Origin: Acidicaldus organivorans
GTDB taxonomy: Bacteria > Pseudomonadota > Alphaproteobacteria > Acetobacterales > Acetobacteraceae
Direction of reading: 5' to 3'
Length of the DNA stretch: 7,361 nt
NCBI GenBank assembly: GCA_000759655.1
Contig: KN173883.1
Coordinates: 8,867-16,227, forward strand
Shown: positions 1-6,649 of the stretch, in pieces
Layout: every line of letters starts with the position of its first letter
Position numbering within the stretch: position 1 is the stretch's first letter
The notes under the pieces: model-generated
Seen by the model: the letters and a program-made list of their open reading frames with translations, nothing else
Database searches by the model: none
Told to the model about the DNA's origin: nothing
Translations under genes and position numbers: made by a program

Positions 1-1539
1 CGCACGGTGCGCATGGTGGCGCGCGACGCGCTCGCCCATCTCCTCGACCTTCCCCTCTCCTTCCATCTCGAGCGGCGCACCGGCGCGCTCGCCCGCGCCA
101 TCGACCGCGGCATGCGCGGCATCGAGCAGGTGCTGCGCTTCTCGATCTTCAACATCCTCCCCACCCTGCTCGAAGTGGCGCTGGTCACCCTGGTGCTCTG
201 GCGCCTCTTCGACTGGCGCTTCGCCGCGCTCACCGTCGGCGCGATCGCGCTCTACGCCGCCTTCACCTTCGTCGTCACCAATTCCCGGGTGCGGCTGCGG
301 CGGACGATGAACGCGACCGATTCGGAGGCGCAGACCCGCGCCCTCGACAGCCTGCTCAATTACGAGACGGTCAAGCACTTCACCAACGAGGCGCATGAGA
401 TCGCGCGCTTCGATGCCTCGCTCGCCGCCTATGAGCGGGCGGCGATCCGCTCCCAGCTCACCCTGAGCCTGCTCAATTTCGGCCAGGGGGCGATCATGGC
501 GGCGGGCCTGGTCGGCGTGATGGCGCTCGCCGGGCTGGATGTGGTGGCGGGACGGGCGAGCCTCGGCCGCTTCGTCCTCGTCAACACCTATCTCATGCAG
601 CTCTATCAGCCCCTCAACATGCTGGGCTTCGTCTATCGCGAGGTCAAACAGGGGCTGATCGACATGGAGCACCTCTTCCGCCTGCTCACCACGCCCCGCC
701 CCGTCACCTCGCTCGCCCCCCCGCCTGAGGCGGCGCATCTCGCCGAAAAGGACGCCCCCGCCGCGCTTCGCTTCGAGGACGTCCATTTCGGCTACCAGCC
801 GGAGCGGCCCATCCTGCGCGGGGTGAGTTTCGACCTCGCGCCGGGACGCAAGCTCGCCGTGGTCGGGCCGACAGGGGCCGGGAAATCGACGCTCACCCGC
901 CTCATCCTCCGCTTCTTCGAGCCCAATGCGGGGCGCATCCTGTTCGACGGGATCGACATCCGCGCCCTGCCCGAGTCCGAGCTCCGCCGCGCCATCGGCG
1001 TGGTGCCGCAGGATACCACCCTCTTCAACGACACCATCCGCTACAACATCGCCTATGGGAGGCTCGGGGCGAGTGAGGCAGAGATCGAGGCCGCCGCCCG
1101 GCTCGCCCGCATCCACGATTTCATCATGTCGCTGCCCGAGGGCTATGAGACGCGGGTCGGCGAACGGGGGCTCAAGCTCTCGGGAGGAGAGCGCCAGCGG
1201 GTGGCGATCGCCCGCACCCTGCTCAAGAATCCCCGCCTCCTCATCCTCGATGAGGCGACGAGCGCGCTCGATAGCGCCACCGAACGGGAGATCACCAGCG
1301 CGCTCGGCCAGCTCTCGCGCAACCGCACCACGCTCGCCATCGCGCACCGGCTCGCCAGTATCGTCGATGCCGACGAGATCATCGTGCTCGACCGTGGCCG
1401 GATCATCGAGCGCGGCACCCATGCCGAGCTCCTTGGCTTAGGCGGGCTCTATGCCGAGATGTGGCGCATCCAGGCCGAGGACCGGGGCGAGAGTGTAGCC
1501 TCGCCCCCCGCCTCGCTCGGACTTCCCCCCGCCGCCTGA
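1..1539 (+). CDS. ATM1/HMT1-type ABC exporter (half-transporter), 5' truncated by window edge
   Basis: This is the C-terminal 510 or so residues of a fused membrane-plus-ATPase ABC exporter; the frame is open to base 1. Counting the GTG at base 7 as residue 1, the membrane domain covers about 1-230 and the ATPase domain about 250-490. The ATPase motifs are all intact: Walker A GPTGAGKST (287-295), Q-loop Gln335, signature LSGGERQ (391-397), Walker B LLILDE (411-416) and switch His447. The membrane part has the ATM1-family run DSLLNYETVK and LLNFGQGAI. From memory of the Novosphingobium Atm1 structure, its glutathione-contacting residues Tyr195, Arg206, Arg210, Asn269, Gln272, Gly319 and Arg323 match Tyr83, Arg94, Arg98, Asn157, Gln160, Gly207 and Arg211 here at a constant offset of 112. 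That implies about 112 missing residues. Family members export glutathione conjugates or persulfides linked to Fe-S biogenesis or heavy-metal tolerance; the exact substrate is inferred. It probably works as an inner-membrane homodimer. The tail after about residue 490 is proline/alanine-rich. Confidence 0.93.
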   Translation, partial: RTVRMVARDALAHLLDLPLSFHLERRTGALARAIDRGMRGIEQVLRFSIFNILPTLLEVALVTLVLWRLFDWRFAALTVGAIALYAAFTFVVTNSRVRLRRTMNATDSEAQTRALDSLLNYETVKHFTNEAHEIARFDASLAAYERAAIRSQLTLSLLNFGQGAIMAAGLVGVMALAGLDVVAGRASLGRFVLVNTYLMQLYQPLNMLGFVYREVKQGLIDMEHLFRLLTTPRPVTSLAPPPEAAHLAEKDAPAALRFEDVHFGYQPERPILRGVSFDLAPGRKLAVVGPTGAGKSTLTRLILRFFEPNAGRILFDGIDIRALPESELRRAIGVVPQDTTLFNDTIRYNIAYGRLGASEAEIEAAARLARIHDFIMSLPEGYETRVGERGLKLSGGERQRVAIARTLLKNPRLLILDEATSALDSATEREITSALGQLSRNRTTLAIAHRLASIVDADEIIVLDRGRIIERGTHAELLGLGGLYAEMWRIQAEDRGESVASPPASLGLPPAA

Positions 1540-1548
1540 GGCGGGAAG
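1522..1548 (+). other. Hairpin spanning the stop codon of the ABC exporter gene
   Basis: CCCGCC at 1528-1533 can pair with GGCGGG at 1540-1545, closing a six-base loop (1534-1539) that contains the TGA stop. After a three-base bulge (1525-1527), CTT at 1522-1524 continues the stem with AAG at 1546-1548. No T-run follows, so it does not look like a standard intrinsic terminator. It could stabilise the 3' end of the message or lower read-through into the 81-aa gene. The pairing is seen in the sequence; the role is inferred. Confidence 0.4.
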
Positions 1549-1601
1549 ATGGCTTCAACCGCCCTCAACCCCGGAACAGAACCGATGAAAGGATCCCAGT
1601 G

Positions 1602-1847
1602 ATGAGCGAAAACGAAAACGAGGCGAACCTCGAATCCCTCGGCCAGGCCGGGGCGGCGGTCAACAAGACCATCCAGTTCCTGCTCGAGAAGAACTGCGAC
1701 GAGATGGCGATCGCCTCCGCCCTCTTGGGCGGCGCGCTCGGGCTGCTTGCCCATGCGCTGGACGATGCGGCGATCGTGCGCGTCCTCGAAAACGCCATCG
1801 CTTCGGTCAAGGCGGGTGAGCTGCGGCGCATTACCGAGACCAAATAG
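1602..1847 (+). CDS. Small protein of unknown function, 81 aa
   Basis: I do not recognise this protein. The start at 1602 is chosen because GAAAGGA at 1587-1593 is a good ribosome binding site eight bases upstream. An in-frame ATG further up, at 1461, would overlap the ABC gene by about 80 bases and add a low-complexity arginine/proline-rich leader. The N-terminus (residues 1-12) is acidic and asparagine/glutamate-rich. Residues 35-52 form an alanine/leucine/glycine-rich hydrophobic stretch, and the C-terminus (63-81) looks like an amphipathic, positively charged helix. There is one cysteine (Cys32), no signal peptide and no recognisable enzyme motif. The hydrophobic stretch contains two glycines and is flanked by acidic residues, so it could be a buried helix rather than a membrane anchor. 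The gene begins 62 nt after the exporter stop and may be co-transcribed with it, although a hairpin lies between them. Sensible GC-rich codon use and the strong ribosome site support a real gene. Confidence 0.72.
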   Translation: MSENENEANLESLGQAGAAVNKTIQFLLEKNCDEMAIASALLGGALGLLAHALDDAAIVRVLENAIASVKAGELRRITETK

Positions 1848-1848
1848 G

Positions 1849-1865
1849 TTTTTTTATTTTTTCTT
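1849..1865 (+). promoter_or_regulatory. T-rich tract: candidate KdpE-binding site or terminator tail
   Basis: The tract has seven T, one A, six T, one C and two T, directly after the stop of the 81-aa gene in otherwise very GC-rich DNA. The KdpE operator in Escherichia coli is also a T-rich site upstream of kdpF, so this could be the operator of this operon. The alternative is the U-tract of an intrinsic terminator. The only upstream pairing I find is weak: TCGGT 1803-1807 with ACCGA 1833-1837, a 25-base loop, ending 11 bases before the T-run. It may serve both roles. Confidence 0.4.
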
Positions 1866-1928
1866 GATGGGGGCGGGCCGAGTTCGAGATGGAATTTTGA
1901 TCCGCCCTTCCGCCATCCTCCCCCGGTG

Positions 1929-1976
1929 ATCGCCAAGCAACGTCATCGCCGAGCAATGTGATCGTCAAGCGAAACG
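1929..1976 (+). repeat. Three tandem imperfect 16-bp repeats in the kdp leader
   Basis: The units are at 1929-1944, 1945-1960 and 1961-1976, each beginning ATCGYCRAGCRA. Units 1 and 2 match at 13 of 16 positions. Unit 3 matches either of them at 10 of 16, mostly within the first 12 bases. The array ends next to the ribosome binding site GGGAG (1976-1980) of the first microprotein gene. Tandem direct repeats with this spacing could be a regulator-binding array (1.5 helical turns apart) or an element in the transcript leader. No function is known to me. Confidence 0.7.
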
Positions 1977-1984
1977 GGAGTGTC

Positions 1985-2068
1985 ATGGCGGATTTCCTCT
2001 TCCTCCTCCTCGGCCTGAGCGGCATCCTGCTGATGGCCGCCTACGCCGCTTTCTGCGCACGGATCTGA
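1985..2068 (+). CDS. 27-aa single-span membrane microprotein preceding kdpF
   Basis: The reading frame from ATG 1985 to TGA 2066-2068 encodes 27 residues: about 22 hydrophobic residues (Phe4 to Cys24) followed by Ala-Arg-Ile. It has its own ribosome site, GGGAG at 1976-1980, four bases before the start. kdpF starts three bases after its stop, which suggests translational coupling. The pattern, a hydrophobic helix ending in Ala-Tyr-Ala-x-x-Cys-x-Arg-Ile/Leu, resembles 25-30-residue peptides I recall ahead of kdpF in other high-GC bacteria, usually left unannotated or called hypothetical. It is not KdpF, which follows as a separate frame with the KdpF signature. A role as an extra small subunit or regulator of the Kdp complex is inferred from position, size and membrane character. 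Its short length lowers certainty. Confidence 0.68.
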   Translation: MADFLFLLLGLSGILLMAAYAAFCARI

Positions 2069-2071
2069 ACG

Positions 2072-2161
2072 ATGATCGCCCTCATCGCCAGCGGCATCAT
2101 CGCCTTTCTCCTTTTCATCTACCTCCTCTGGGCGCTGATCCGTCCGGAGGATTTCATCTGA
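2072..2161 (+). CDS. kdpF: K+-transporting ATPase small subunit KdpF, 29 aa
   Basis: KdpF is a single-helix peptide that binds KdpA in the inner membrane and stabilises the KdpABC complex. The frame from ATG 2072 to TGA 2159-2161 encodes 29 residues, the family's usual size. Residues 3-23 form one hydrophobic membrane span, and the C-terminus has the family signature Leu-x-x-Ala-Leu-x-(K/R)-Pro-Glu-x-Phe (here WALIRPEDF, 20-28). It begins three bases after the preceding microprotein stop, and its ribosome site is weak (GGAT at 2061-2064, inside the upstream gene). Coupled translation from the upstream microprotein is therefore likely. kdpA follows after 66 nt of pyrimidine-rich sequence. Confidence 0.92.
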   Translation: MIALIASGIIAFLLFIYLLWALIRPEDFI

Positions 2162-2212
2162 TCTTCCCCCATTTCTCCAGTCCCCCTCTCTCTGGCCCCT
2201 CTCTCCAGCCCT
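2162..2212 (+). promoter_or_regulatory. Pyrimidine-rich tract between kdpF and kdpA
   Basis: Forty-four of these 51 bases are C or T, and only four are G. The tract contains repeated CTCTCTC elements and alternating CCAG (2177-2180), CTGG (2192-2195) and CCAG (2205-2208) blocks that could pair in two exclusive short stems. It sits just before the kdpA ribosome site GGGAG (2215-2219). C-rich, G-poor RNA is what Rho-utilisation sites look like. A rut-like attenuator, a sequestering partner for the GGGAG site, or simple unstructured spacer are all possible. The function is inferred. Confidence 0.35.
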
Positions 2213-2227
2213 GCGGGAGCACACGTC

Positions 2228-3937
2228 ATGACCGCCGGCGGTCTTGCCGAAATCACCCTGTTCCTCGTCCTCTCCGTCCTGCTCGCCTGGCCCTTTGGGC
2301 TGTGGATCGCCCGGGTGGCCGAGGGCGGGCCCACCCCGCTCGATCCCCTCCTCCGCCCGATCGAACGCGGGATCTACCGGCTTTCTGGCATCGACCCTTC
2401 CGCCGGAATGGGCTGGCAGGCCTACACACTCAGCCTGCTCGCCCTCAATGTGCTCCATTTCCTGCTGCTCTATCTCATGCTGCGGCTGCAATATTACCTA
2501 CCGCTCAATCCCGACCACCTGGCGGGCATGTCGCCGCGGCTCGCCTTCAACACGGCGATGAGCTTCGTCACCAACACCAACTGGCAGGCCTATTCGGGCG
2601 AGACCACCCTTTCTCCGGGAAGCCAGATGTGGGGGCTCACCTCCCACATGTTCGTCTCGGCAGCGACCGGTATCGCAGCTGCGCTCGCCTTCATCCGCGC
2701 GCTCCGGCAGAATGCGGTGGCCGAGCTCGGCAATTTCTGGGCCGATCTCACCCGGATCACGCTTTACGTGCTGCTGCCCGTGGCGGTGGTGGGGGGGCTG
2801 CTCCTCGTTGCGCTCGGCGTGCCGCAAACGCTCGCCACCCACGCCGATGCGACGACGCTCGAAGGGGCGCATCAGACGATTAGCCTCGGCCCCGTTGCCT
2901 TCATGGAAGTGATCAAGGAACTCGGCACCAATGGCGGGGGCTATTTCAACGCCAACAGCGCCCATCCCTTCGAAAATCCCTCCGCCCTCACCTCGCTCAT
3001 CGAAACTTTTCTCATCATCTTCATCCCCTTCGCGCTGACCTTCACTTTCGGGCGGATGGTCGGCGCGCCGCGGCAAGGCTACGCGCTGCTCGCCGTGAGC
3101 CTCGTCTTCATCGTGGCCTCGCTCGCCGCGGTGCTCAGCGCCGAGGCGCACGGCAATCCGCTGCTCACCGCGCTCGGGGTCGATCCCCATCTCGGCGACA
3201 TGGAGGGCAAGGAAGTCCGCTTCGGCATCACGCTCTCCTCCCTCTTCGCGGTCATCACCACCGCCACCTCCTGCGGGGCGGTCAATGCCATGCTCGACAG
3301 TTTCATGCCGCTTTCCGGCATGGTGCCGATGTTCCTCATCCAGCTTGGCGAAATCGTCCCGGGCGGCGTGGGCTCGGGGCTTTATGGGCTGCTCGTCTTC
3401 GCCCTGCTCGCCGTCTTCGTCGCCGGGCTGATGGTGGGGCGCACGCCGGAATATCTCGGCAAGAAGATCCAGGCGCGCGAGGTCAAGCTCGCCATGCTCG
3501 CCGTGCTCATCCTGCCGCTCTCCATCTTGGGCGGGGCGGCGCTGTCGGCCGTGCTTCCCCAGGCGCTCGCCGCGCTCGGCAATGCCGGCCCGCACGGGCT
3601 TTCCGAGCTCCTTTATGCGTACACCTCGGCCACCGGCAACAATGGCAGCGCCTTCGCCGGGCTTTCCGCGGACACGCCCTGGTTCGACACCACGATCGGC
3701 ATCGCCATGCTGCTCGGCCGTTACGCCTTCCTCGTGCCGGTGATGGCGATCGCGGGCTCGCTCGCCGCCAAGGTCAAGCTCCCGCCCTCGGCCGGCACGT
3801 TTCCCACCGACGGGCCGCTTTTCGTGGGCCTCCTCGTCGGCGTGATCATCATCCTGGGCGGTCTTCAGTTCATGCCCGCCCTCTCGCTCGGCCCGCTCGC
3901 TGAGCACTTCGTGATGCTCGCCGGCAAAACCTTCTGA
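2228..3937 (+). CDS. kdpA: K+-transporting ATPase subunit KdpA (K+-selective channel-like subunit)
   Basis: KdpA is the inner-membrane subunit that selects K+ and passes it through an intersubunit tunnel to KdpB; it belongs to the SKT (Trk/Ktr/HKT/Kdp) channel superfamily. The protein has 569 residues, slightly more than the 557 of E. coli, with about ten hydrophobic spans. All four selectivity-filter loops are visible: VTNTNWQ (114-120), LGTNGGGYF (232-240), TTATSCGAV (344-352) and [11 protein letters not shown] (466-476). Other family blocks are [11 protein letters not shown] (241-251), GGVGSGLYG (379-387), [14 protein letters not shown] (401-414) and [10 protein letters not shown] (529-538). 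The start at 2228 is supported by GGGAG at 2215-2219, eight bases upstream, and by alignment with known N-termini. One small oddity is Leu356 in [11 protein letters not shown], where most homologues I recall have His (AMHDSFTPLGG). kdpB follows after 35 nt. It would be expressed with kdpF and kdpBC under K+ limitation. Confidence 0.98.
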   Translation: MTAGGLAEITLFLVLSVLLAWPFGLWIARVAEGGPTPLDPLLRPIERGIYRLSGIDPSAGMGWQAYTLSLLALNVLHFLLLYLMLRLQYYLPLNPDHLAGMSPRLAFNTAMSFVTNTNWQAYSGETTLSPGSQMWGLTSHMFVSAATGIAAALAFIRALRQNAVAELGNFWADLTRITLYVLLPVAVVGGLLLVALGVPQTLATHADATTLEGAHQTISLGPVAFMEVIKELGTNGGGYFNANSAHPFENPSALTSLIETFLIIFIPFALTFTFGRMVGAPRQGYALLAVSLVFIVASLAAVLSAEAHGNPLLTALGVDPHLGDMEGKEVRFGITLSSLFAVITTATSCGAVNAMLDSFMPLSGMVPMFLIQLGEIVPGGVGSGLYGLLVFALLAVFVAGLMVGRTPEYLGKKIQAREVKLAMLAVLILPLSILGGAALSAVLPQALAALGNAGPHGLSELLYAYTSATGNNGSAFAGLSADTPWFDTTIGIAMLLGRYAFLVPVMAIAGSLAAKVKLPPSAGTFPTDGPLFVGLLVGVIIILGGLQFMPALSLGPLAEHFVMLAGKTF

Positions 3938-3972
3938 ACCCCCGTGAAGAAAACTCCGTGAAGGATCGGGCC

Positions 3973-6009
3973 ATGTCCACCCAGGCAGACACGCTCTCCC
4001 TCTTCGACGGCCGCATCCTGAGCCGCGCCGCGCGCGACGCCTTCGTCAAGCTCAACCCGCTCACCCTGATGCGCAACCCGGTGATCTTCTTCACCGAGGT
4101 GGTCTCGGCGCTGGTGAGCGTTCTCGGCGTGGCGGATGCGGTTTCCGGCCGCCCGGCTGGCTTCGAACTCGCCATCGCCCTTTTCCTCTGGCTGACCGTG
4201 CTCTTCGCCACTTTCGCCGAAGCCGTGGCCGAGGGACGCGGGCGGGCGCGCGCCGAGAGCCTCCGCCGCACCCGCACCGAAACGATCGCCAAGAAACTCG
4301 CCGACCCCAAGGATCGCCGCCGCTATACCAAAATCCCCGCCACCGAGCTTCGCGCGGGCGATGTCGTGCTGGTCGAGGCGGGCGATCTCATTCCCTCCGA
4401 CGGCGACGTCATCGAAGGCATGGCGAGCGTCAATGAGAGCGCCATCACCGGTGAATCAGCCCCCGTCATCCGCGAGGCCGGCGGGGATCGCAGCGCCGTC
4501 ACTGGCGGCACGCTGGTCGTCTCTGACTGGCTCGTCGTGCGCATCACTGCCGAGCCGGGCTCGACCTTCCTCGACCGCATGATCCGCCTGGTCGAGGGGG
4601 CGGAGCGGCGCAAGACCCCGAACGAGATCGCCCTCGACATCCTGCTCGCCGGTCTTACCCTGATCTTCCTCATCGCGGTGGTGACACTGGTCGGGCTCGC
4701 CCATTATTCCGGCACGATGATCCCCGTGCCGGTGCTCGTCGCCCTCCTCGTCTGCCTGATCCCCACCACCATCGGCGGGCTGCTTTCGGCGATCGGCATC
4801 GCCGGCATGGACCGCCTCGTCCGCTTCAACGTGCTCGCCACCTCGGGCCGCGCCGTCGAGGCGGCGGGCGACGTCGATACGCTGCTCCTTGATAAGACCG
4901 GCACCATCACCTTCGGCAACCGCATGGCGGCGGCCTTCATCCCCGCCCCCGGCATCGGAGAGCGCAGGCTGGCCGAGGCCGCGGTGCGGGCGAGCCTCGG
5001 CGATGAGACGCCGGAGGGGCGCTCGATCCTCGCCTTCGCCCGGGACCGTTACGGGATCGTTCCAGAAACGATGAAAGGCGGCACCGTGGTGCCCTTCACC
5101 GCCCAGACGAGGCTTTCCGGCCTCGATGCGGAGGGGCACCAGTGGCGCAAGGGCGCGGTCGACTCGGTGCTCGCCTGGCTCGGCGAGACCAACCCGCCCG
5201 CTGCCTTTACCGCCGCCGTCGAGCGCATCGCCCGGGCGGGCGGCACGCCGCTCGCCGTGGCCGAAGACAAGACCCTGCTTGGCGTCATCGAGCTCAAGGA
5301 CATCGTCAAGCCCAGCATCCGCGAACGCTTCGCCGCGCTGCGCCGGATGGGGATCCGCACCGTGATGGTGACCGGCGACAACCGCCTCACCGCCGCCGCC
5401 ATCGCCTCCGAGGCGGGGGTCGATGACTTCATCGCCGAGGCCACGCCGCAGGACAAGCTCGCCTATATCCGCCGCGTCCAGGCGGAAGGGCGGCTGGTGG
5501 CGATGACCGGGGATGGCACCAACGACGCCCCGGCGCTGGCCCAGGCCGATGTCGGAGTGGCGATGCAGAGCGGCACCCAGGCGGCGCGGGAGGCGGCCAA
5601 CATGGTCGATCTCGACAGCGACCCCACCAAACTCATCGAGATCGTCGAGATCGGCAAGCAGCTCCTCATCACCCGCGGCGCGCTGACCACGTTCTCGATC
5701 GCCAACGACGTCTCCAAATATTTCGCGATCCTGCCCGCGATCTTCGTCACTTCCTATCCGGAGCTCGCCGCGCTCAACGTCATGCGCCTCACCTCGCCGC
5801 AATCGGCGATCATGTCGGCGGTGATCTTCAATGCGATCATCATCGTCCTCCTCGTCCCGCTCGCCTTGCGCGGGGTGCGCTTCAAGCCGATAGGGGCGGC
5901 CCAGCTGCTCCGCCGCAACCTGCTCCTCTACGGGGTGGGCGGGGTGATCGCTCCCTTCATCGGCATCAAGCTCATCGACCTCGCCCTCACCCTGCTCGGC
6001 CTCGTCTGA
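3973..6009 (+). CDS. kdpB: K+-transporting P-type ATPase subunit KdpB
   Basis: KdpB is the P-type ATPase that hydrolyses ATP to drive K+ import through KdpA. I chose ATG 3973 (678 aa) over an in-frame GTG at 3958. AAGGA at 3961-3965 is a good ribosome site seven bases before the ATG, and this numbering puts the phosphorylated aspartate of DKTGT at 307 and the serine of TGES at 162, exactly as in E. coli. Visible motifs are TGESAPV (160-166; actuator loop, with the serine known as an inhibitory phosphorylation site), IPTTIGGL (263-270, membrane region), DKTGT (307-311), the nucleotide-binding FTAQTR and KGA (393-395), TGDN (467-470) and [10 protein letters not shown] (511-520). [11 protein letters not shown] (575-585) contains the Asp and Lys involved in charge coupling. 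All catalytic residues are present. An eight-base direct repeat CCGTGAAG (3942-3949 and 3956-3963) lies in the leader, giving two GAAG-type sites; the second is the better placed. kdpC starts 13 nt after the stop. Confidence 0.98.
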   Translation: MSTQADTLSLFDGRILSRAARDAFVKLNPLTLMRNPVIFFTEVVSALVSVLGVADAVSGRPAGFELAIALFLWLTVLFATFAEAVAEGRGRARAESLRRTRTETIAKKLADPKDRRRYTKIPATELRAGDVVLVEAGDLIPSDGDVIEGMASVNESAITGESAPVIREAGGDRSAVTGGTLVVSDWLVVRITAEPGSTFLDRMIRLVEGAERRKTPNEIALDILLAGLTLIFLIAVVTLVGLAHYSGTMIPVPVLVALLVCLIPTTIGGLLSAIGIAGMDRLVRFNVLATSGRAVEAAGDVDTLLLDKTGTITFGNRMAAAFIPAPGIGERRLAEAAVRASLGDETPEGRSILAFARDRYGIVPETMKGGTVVPFTAQTRLSGLDAEGHQWRKGAVDSVLAWLGETNPPAAFTAAVERIARAGGTPLAVAEDKTLLGVIELKDIVKPSIRERFAALRRMGIRTVMVTGDNRLTAAAIASEAGVDDFIAEATPQDKLAYIRRVQAEGRLVAMTGDGTNDAPALAQADVGVAMQSGTQAAREAANMVDLDSDPTKLIEIVEIGKQLLITRGALTTFSIANDVSKYFAILPAIFVTSYPELAALNVMRLTSPQSAIMSAVIFNAIIIVLLVPLALRGVRFKPIGAAQLLRRNLLLYGVGGVIAPFIGIKLIDLALTLLGLV

Positions 6010-6022
6010 CGGAGAGAAACCC

Positions 6023-6628
6023 ATGCTCGCCAAAGCATTGCGCCCCGCCCTGGTCCATGTGCTGGCGCTCACCCTGCTCACCGGCCTCGTCGTGCCGCTC
6101 GTCATGACCGGGATCGCCCAAGCGCTCTTTCCCACCGCCGCTAATGGCAGCCTGATCGAGAAGGACGGGCACGTGGTGGGCTCGCGCCTCATCGGCCAGG
6201 TCTTCACCGCGCCGGGCTATTTCCACCCGCGGCCATCCGCTACCACCGAGCCCGATCCCAAGGATCCGAGCAAGACCATCCCCGTCCCCTACGCCGCCGA
6301 CAATTCGGGCGCCTCCAACTATGGGCCGACCAGCAAGGCGCTCATCGATCGGGTCACGGGCGACGTCGCGGCGCTGCGTGCCGAAAGCCCCGCCCCGATT
6401 CCGGCGGACGCGGTGACCACCTCGGGCTCCGGCCTCGATCCCGACATCTCGCCGGCTTACGCCTACCGGCAGGTGCCGCGCATCGCCAAGGCGCGTCATC
6501 TGGATGAGGCCGCGCTCCGCGCCCTGGTTGCCGCCCATATCCGCCGCCCGCTCCTGGGCTTCATTGGCGAGCCGCACGTGAACGTGCTCGAACTCAATCT
6601 CGCCCTCGATGAGATGCACAAGCCCTGA
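6023..6628 (+). CDS. kdpC: K+-transporting ATPase subunit KdpC
   Basis: KdpC is the accessory subunit of the Kdp pump, anchored by one N-terminal helix with most of the protein in the periplasm; it is needed for complex assembly and high K+ affinity. The protein has 201 residues against about 190 in E. coli. The anchor is at about residues 10-35, after the positively charged start MLAKALRPAL. Conserved blocks are LIGQVFT (56-62), GYFHPRPSAT (65-74), SNYGPTSKALIDRV (98-111), SGSGLDPDISP (134-144), QVPRIAKAR (150-158) and VLELNLALDEM (188-198). The extra length is mainly an insert rich in Pro, Asp and Lys at about 75-95, which I recall from alphaproteobacterial homologues. The ribosome site GGAGAG (6011-6016) lies six bases before the ATG. 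The gene sits 13 nt after kdpB and 21 nt before kdpD, consistent with one transcript. Confidence 0.97.
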   Translation: MLAKALRPALVHVLALTLLTGLVVPLVMTGIAQALFPTAANGSLIEKDGHVVGSRLIGQVFTAPGYFHPRPSATTEPDPKDPSKTIPVPYAADNSGASNYGPTSKALIDRVTGDVAALRAESPAPIPADAVTTSGSGLDPDISPAYAYRQVPRIAKARHLDEAALRALVAAHIRRPLLGFIGEPHVNVLELNLALDEMHKP

Positions 6629-6649
6629 AGCTTGCGCTAAGAAGGGGGC

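Larger units (their letters stand above)
1848..1984 (+). promoter_or_regulatory. Intergenic leader and presumed promoter region of the kdp operon
   Basis: This 137-nt gap is the only non-coding stretch ahead of the kdp genes where a promoter would fit. It starts with a T-rich tract (1849-1865), continues with GC-rich sequence including an inverted repeat (GGGCGG 1871-1876 and CCGCCC 1902-1907, 25-base loop), and ends with three tandem 16-bp repeats (1929-1976). A TTGATG hexamer at 1864-1869 resembles a -35 box, but I find no convincing -10 box at the right distance, so no transcription start is called. In other bacteria the kdp promoter is activated by phosphorylated KdpE under K+ limitation. 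The presence of kdpD in this operon makes that the likely control here, by inference. Confidence 0.55.

Noticed and set aside
1461..1601. Upstream in-frame ATG that would extend the 81-aa protein to 128 aa
   Set aside because: It overlaps the end of the exporter gene, gives an Arg/Pro-rich low-complexity leader and ignores the good ribosome site at 1587-1593.
1802..1862. Strong intrinsic terminator after the 81-aa gene
   Set aside because: The T-run is good, but the only stem found is five to six pairs with a 25-base loop and an 11-base gap before the T-run, so it was not called as a terminator.
1848..1984. Possible c-di-AMP (ydaO-type) riboswitch in the kdp leader
   Set aside because: Such riboswitches control some K+ uptake genes in other phyla, but the gap is only 137 nt. 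It has no compact multi-stem fold that I can see, and its main features are a T-tract and direct repeats.
2498..3907. 469-aa open frame on the - strand opposite kdpA
   Set aside because: The translation is dominated by Glu, Gly, Arg, Asp and His in low-complexity runs, as expected for the reverse of GC-rich membrane-protein codons. The + strand encodes an unmistakable KdpA with all filter motifs.
3958..3972. GTG start for kdpB five codons upstream
   Set aside because: The ATG at 3973 has a better spaced ribosome site and gives residue numbers that match E. coli KdpB at Asp307 and Ser162.
4456..6207. 583-aa open frame on the - strand opposite kdpB and the start of kdpC
   Set aside because: It has the same Arg/Gly/Asp/Glu/His-rich composition and no domain motif. 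It crosses the kdpB-kdpC boundary, where both + strand genes are clearly real.
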